From Clostridia bacterium (GTDB lineage Bacteria; Bacillota; Clostridia; Christensenellales; Borkfalkiaceae): DNA of 15,113 nucleotides. Both the position numbers and the translations under genes were made by a program. The notes beneath the pieces were generated by a model. That model saw nothing but the letters and a program-made list of their open reading frames with translations. It had not been told where the DNA came from and did no database searches. This document shows, piece after piece, positions 14,646-15,113 of this stretch. Position 1 is the first letter of the stretch; every line of letters begins with the position of its first letter. Location of the stretch: NCBI GenBank assembly GCA_900770685.1, contig CAAGLC010000105.1, positions 1-15,113 on the forward strand. Direction: 5' to 3'.

Positions 14646-14868
14646 TTATATTCATATAATTTATACAATCTTCTTGAAGTTTTTCCAGCGTACAAAAATC
14701 TAAAAATGCATTTCTCAACACCTTTAAGTTGACAAATTACTCTCTTCGGCGTGATGCAAAGTTCTTTTACGAAGGTTAAACCGATATTTTCTTCTAAAAC
14801 TTTTTGGTCTTTTATCCCGTAAACTTTGTTCGACCCACCGTCTTAACGGCATTTTTTATTTTATTCAT
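14639..14868 (-). pseudogene. short frameshifted ORF, hypothetical remnant
   Basis: The stretch 14842-14639 is open for 67 codons on the minus strand, ends in TAG just before a terminator and reads like a coding sequence (ITPKRVICQLKGVEKCIFRF, then a basic YAGKTSRRLYKLYEYKA tail). It has no start codon in frame. The nearest ATG, at 14868 in another frame, gives MNKIKNAVK; a -1 shift near 14843 would link the two into about 76 residues. There is no clear ribosome site. It may be a decayed gene, or an assembly error close to the contig end. No family is recognised. Confidence 0.35.
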
Positions 14869-14876
14869 GCGAACGG

Positions 14877-15113
14877 CTAACGGAGTATAACAATCGAGCA
14901 GTACGCACAAATTATCGAAAAGTATGTTATTACCCCTACCGCCAAAGCGGAAACACCTGCTATGACAATATACCAAACTAACTTATCCTTTTTATTTTCC
15001 TCGTCTGCAAACTTGCTCTTGGACGATTCTTCCCTACAAAATATAGCGTAAAAACTATCTTCGTTGCTTGTTGACTTATATATATTCCCCTCTTTATTTA
15101 GAGCGATATTGCT
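14877..15113 (-). CDS. C-terminal fragment of an unidentified membrane protein (5' end beyond contig)
   Basis: An open frame enters from the right edge and ends in TAG at 14879-14877, giving 78 residues with no start. A hydrophilic, charged segment (residues about 1-45, including SKSKFADEENKKDK) is followed by one hydrophobic span (about 46-75, LVWYIVIAGVSALAVGVI then FSIICAYCSIVIL) and ends in Arg. The arrangement suggests a tail-anchored or final membrane helix. The family is not recognised. Codon choice and absence of stops over 79 codons support coding, but the evidence is limited. Confidence 0.5.
   Translation of the reverse strand, partial: SNIALNKEGNIYKSTSNEDSFYAIFCREESSKSKFADEENKKDKLVWYIVIAGVSALAVGVITYFSIICAYCSIVILR

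Noticed and set aside
1..15113. CRISPR array, insertion sequence, prophage or tRNA/rRNA gene
   Set aside because: No spaced direct repeats, transposase or integrase motifs, terminal repeats or tRNA-like cloverleaf were seen on reading both strands.

Overview
The window looks like one assembled contig from a low-GC Gram-positive bacterium, most likely Clostridia-like Bacillota and possibly an uncultured gut-type lineage. The reasons are strong AGGAG ribosome binding sites, near-consensus TTGACA/TATAAT promoters, compact leaders, a short prolyl-tRNA synthetase with a C-terminal zinc domain, and small XRE and zinc-ribbon proteins. The lineage is an inference. Bases 1-15 match the end of an Illumina adapter, so the left edge is a library or assembly artefact.

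Most genes lie on the minus strand. The left block (1-3070) reads leftwards as proS, a five-pass membrane protein of unknown function, and mnmE, which is cut by the contig end. A divergent promoter region (3070-3295) drives proS one way and a stand-alone transketolase (tkt, plus strand) the other. Tkt ends at a terminator shared with a convergent ABC exporter half-transporter (5333-7204). The exporter has its own promoter and a striking inverted repeat in its leader. Upstream of it, a CvpA-like membrane protein and a low-molecular-weight protein tyrosine phosphatase form a translationally coupled pair (7296-8950).

The middle (9054-11204) is the most accessory-looking part. It holds an unusually long ferritin-like protein of unknown function, a two-pass membrane protein with a C-terminal zinc ribbon whose reading frame is broken at a run of seven T, and a small divergent XRE-family repressor. 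The shared regulatory region carries a perfect 16-bp palindrome and an extra half-site inside the membrane gene's promoter. This repressor, operator and membrane zinc-ribbon unit is the best candidate for an undescribed small regulatory module, but nothing in the sequence reveals its physiological role.

The right part (11263-14521) is metabolic, with singly promoted genes: a cysteine-synthase-family PLP enzyme, a HAD-IIA (NagD-like) phosphatase, and a D-malate/tartrate-type beta-decarboxylating dehydrogenase. Between the last two is a 377-bp gap with a frameshifted plus-strand micro-ORF and a strong bidirectional terminator. The right contig end holds the tail of an unidentified membrane protein and a short frameshifted ORF.

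The metabolic genes do not form one pathway. They are mostly independent transcription units. No CRISPR array, insertion sequence, tRNA or rRNA was found.
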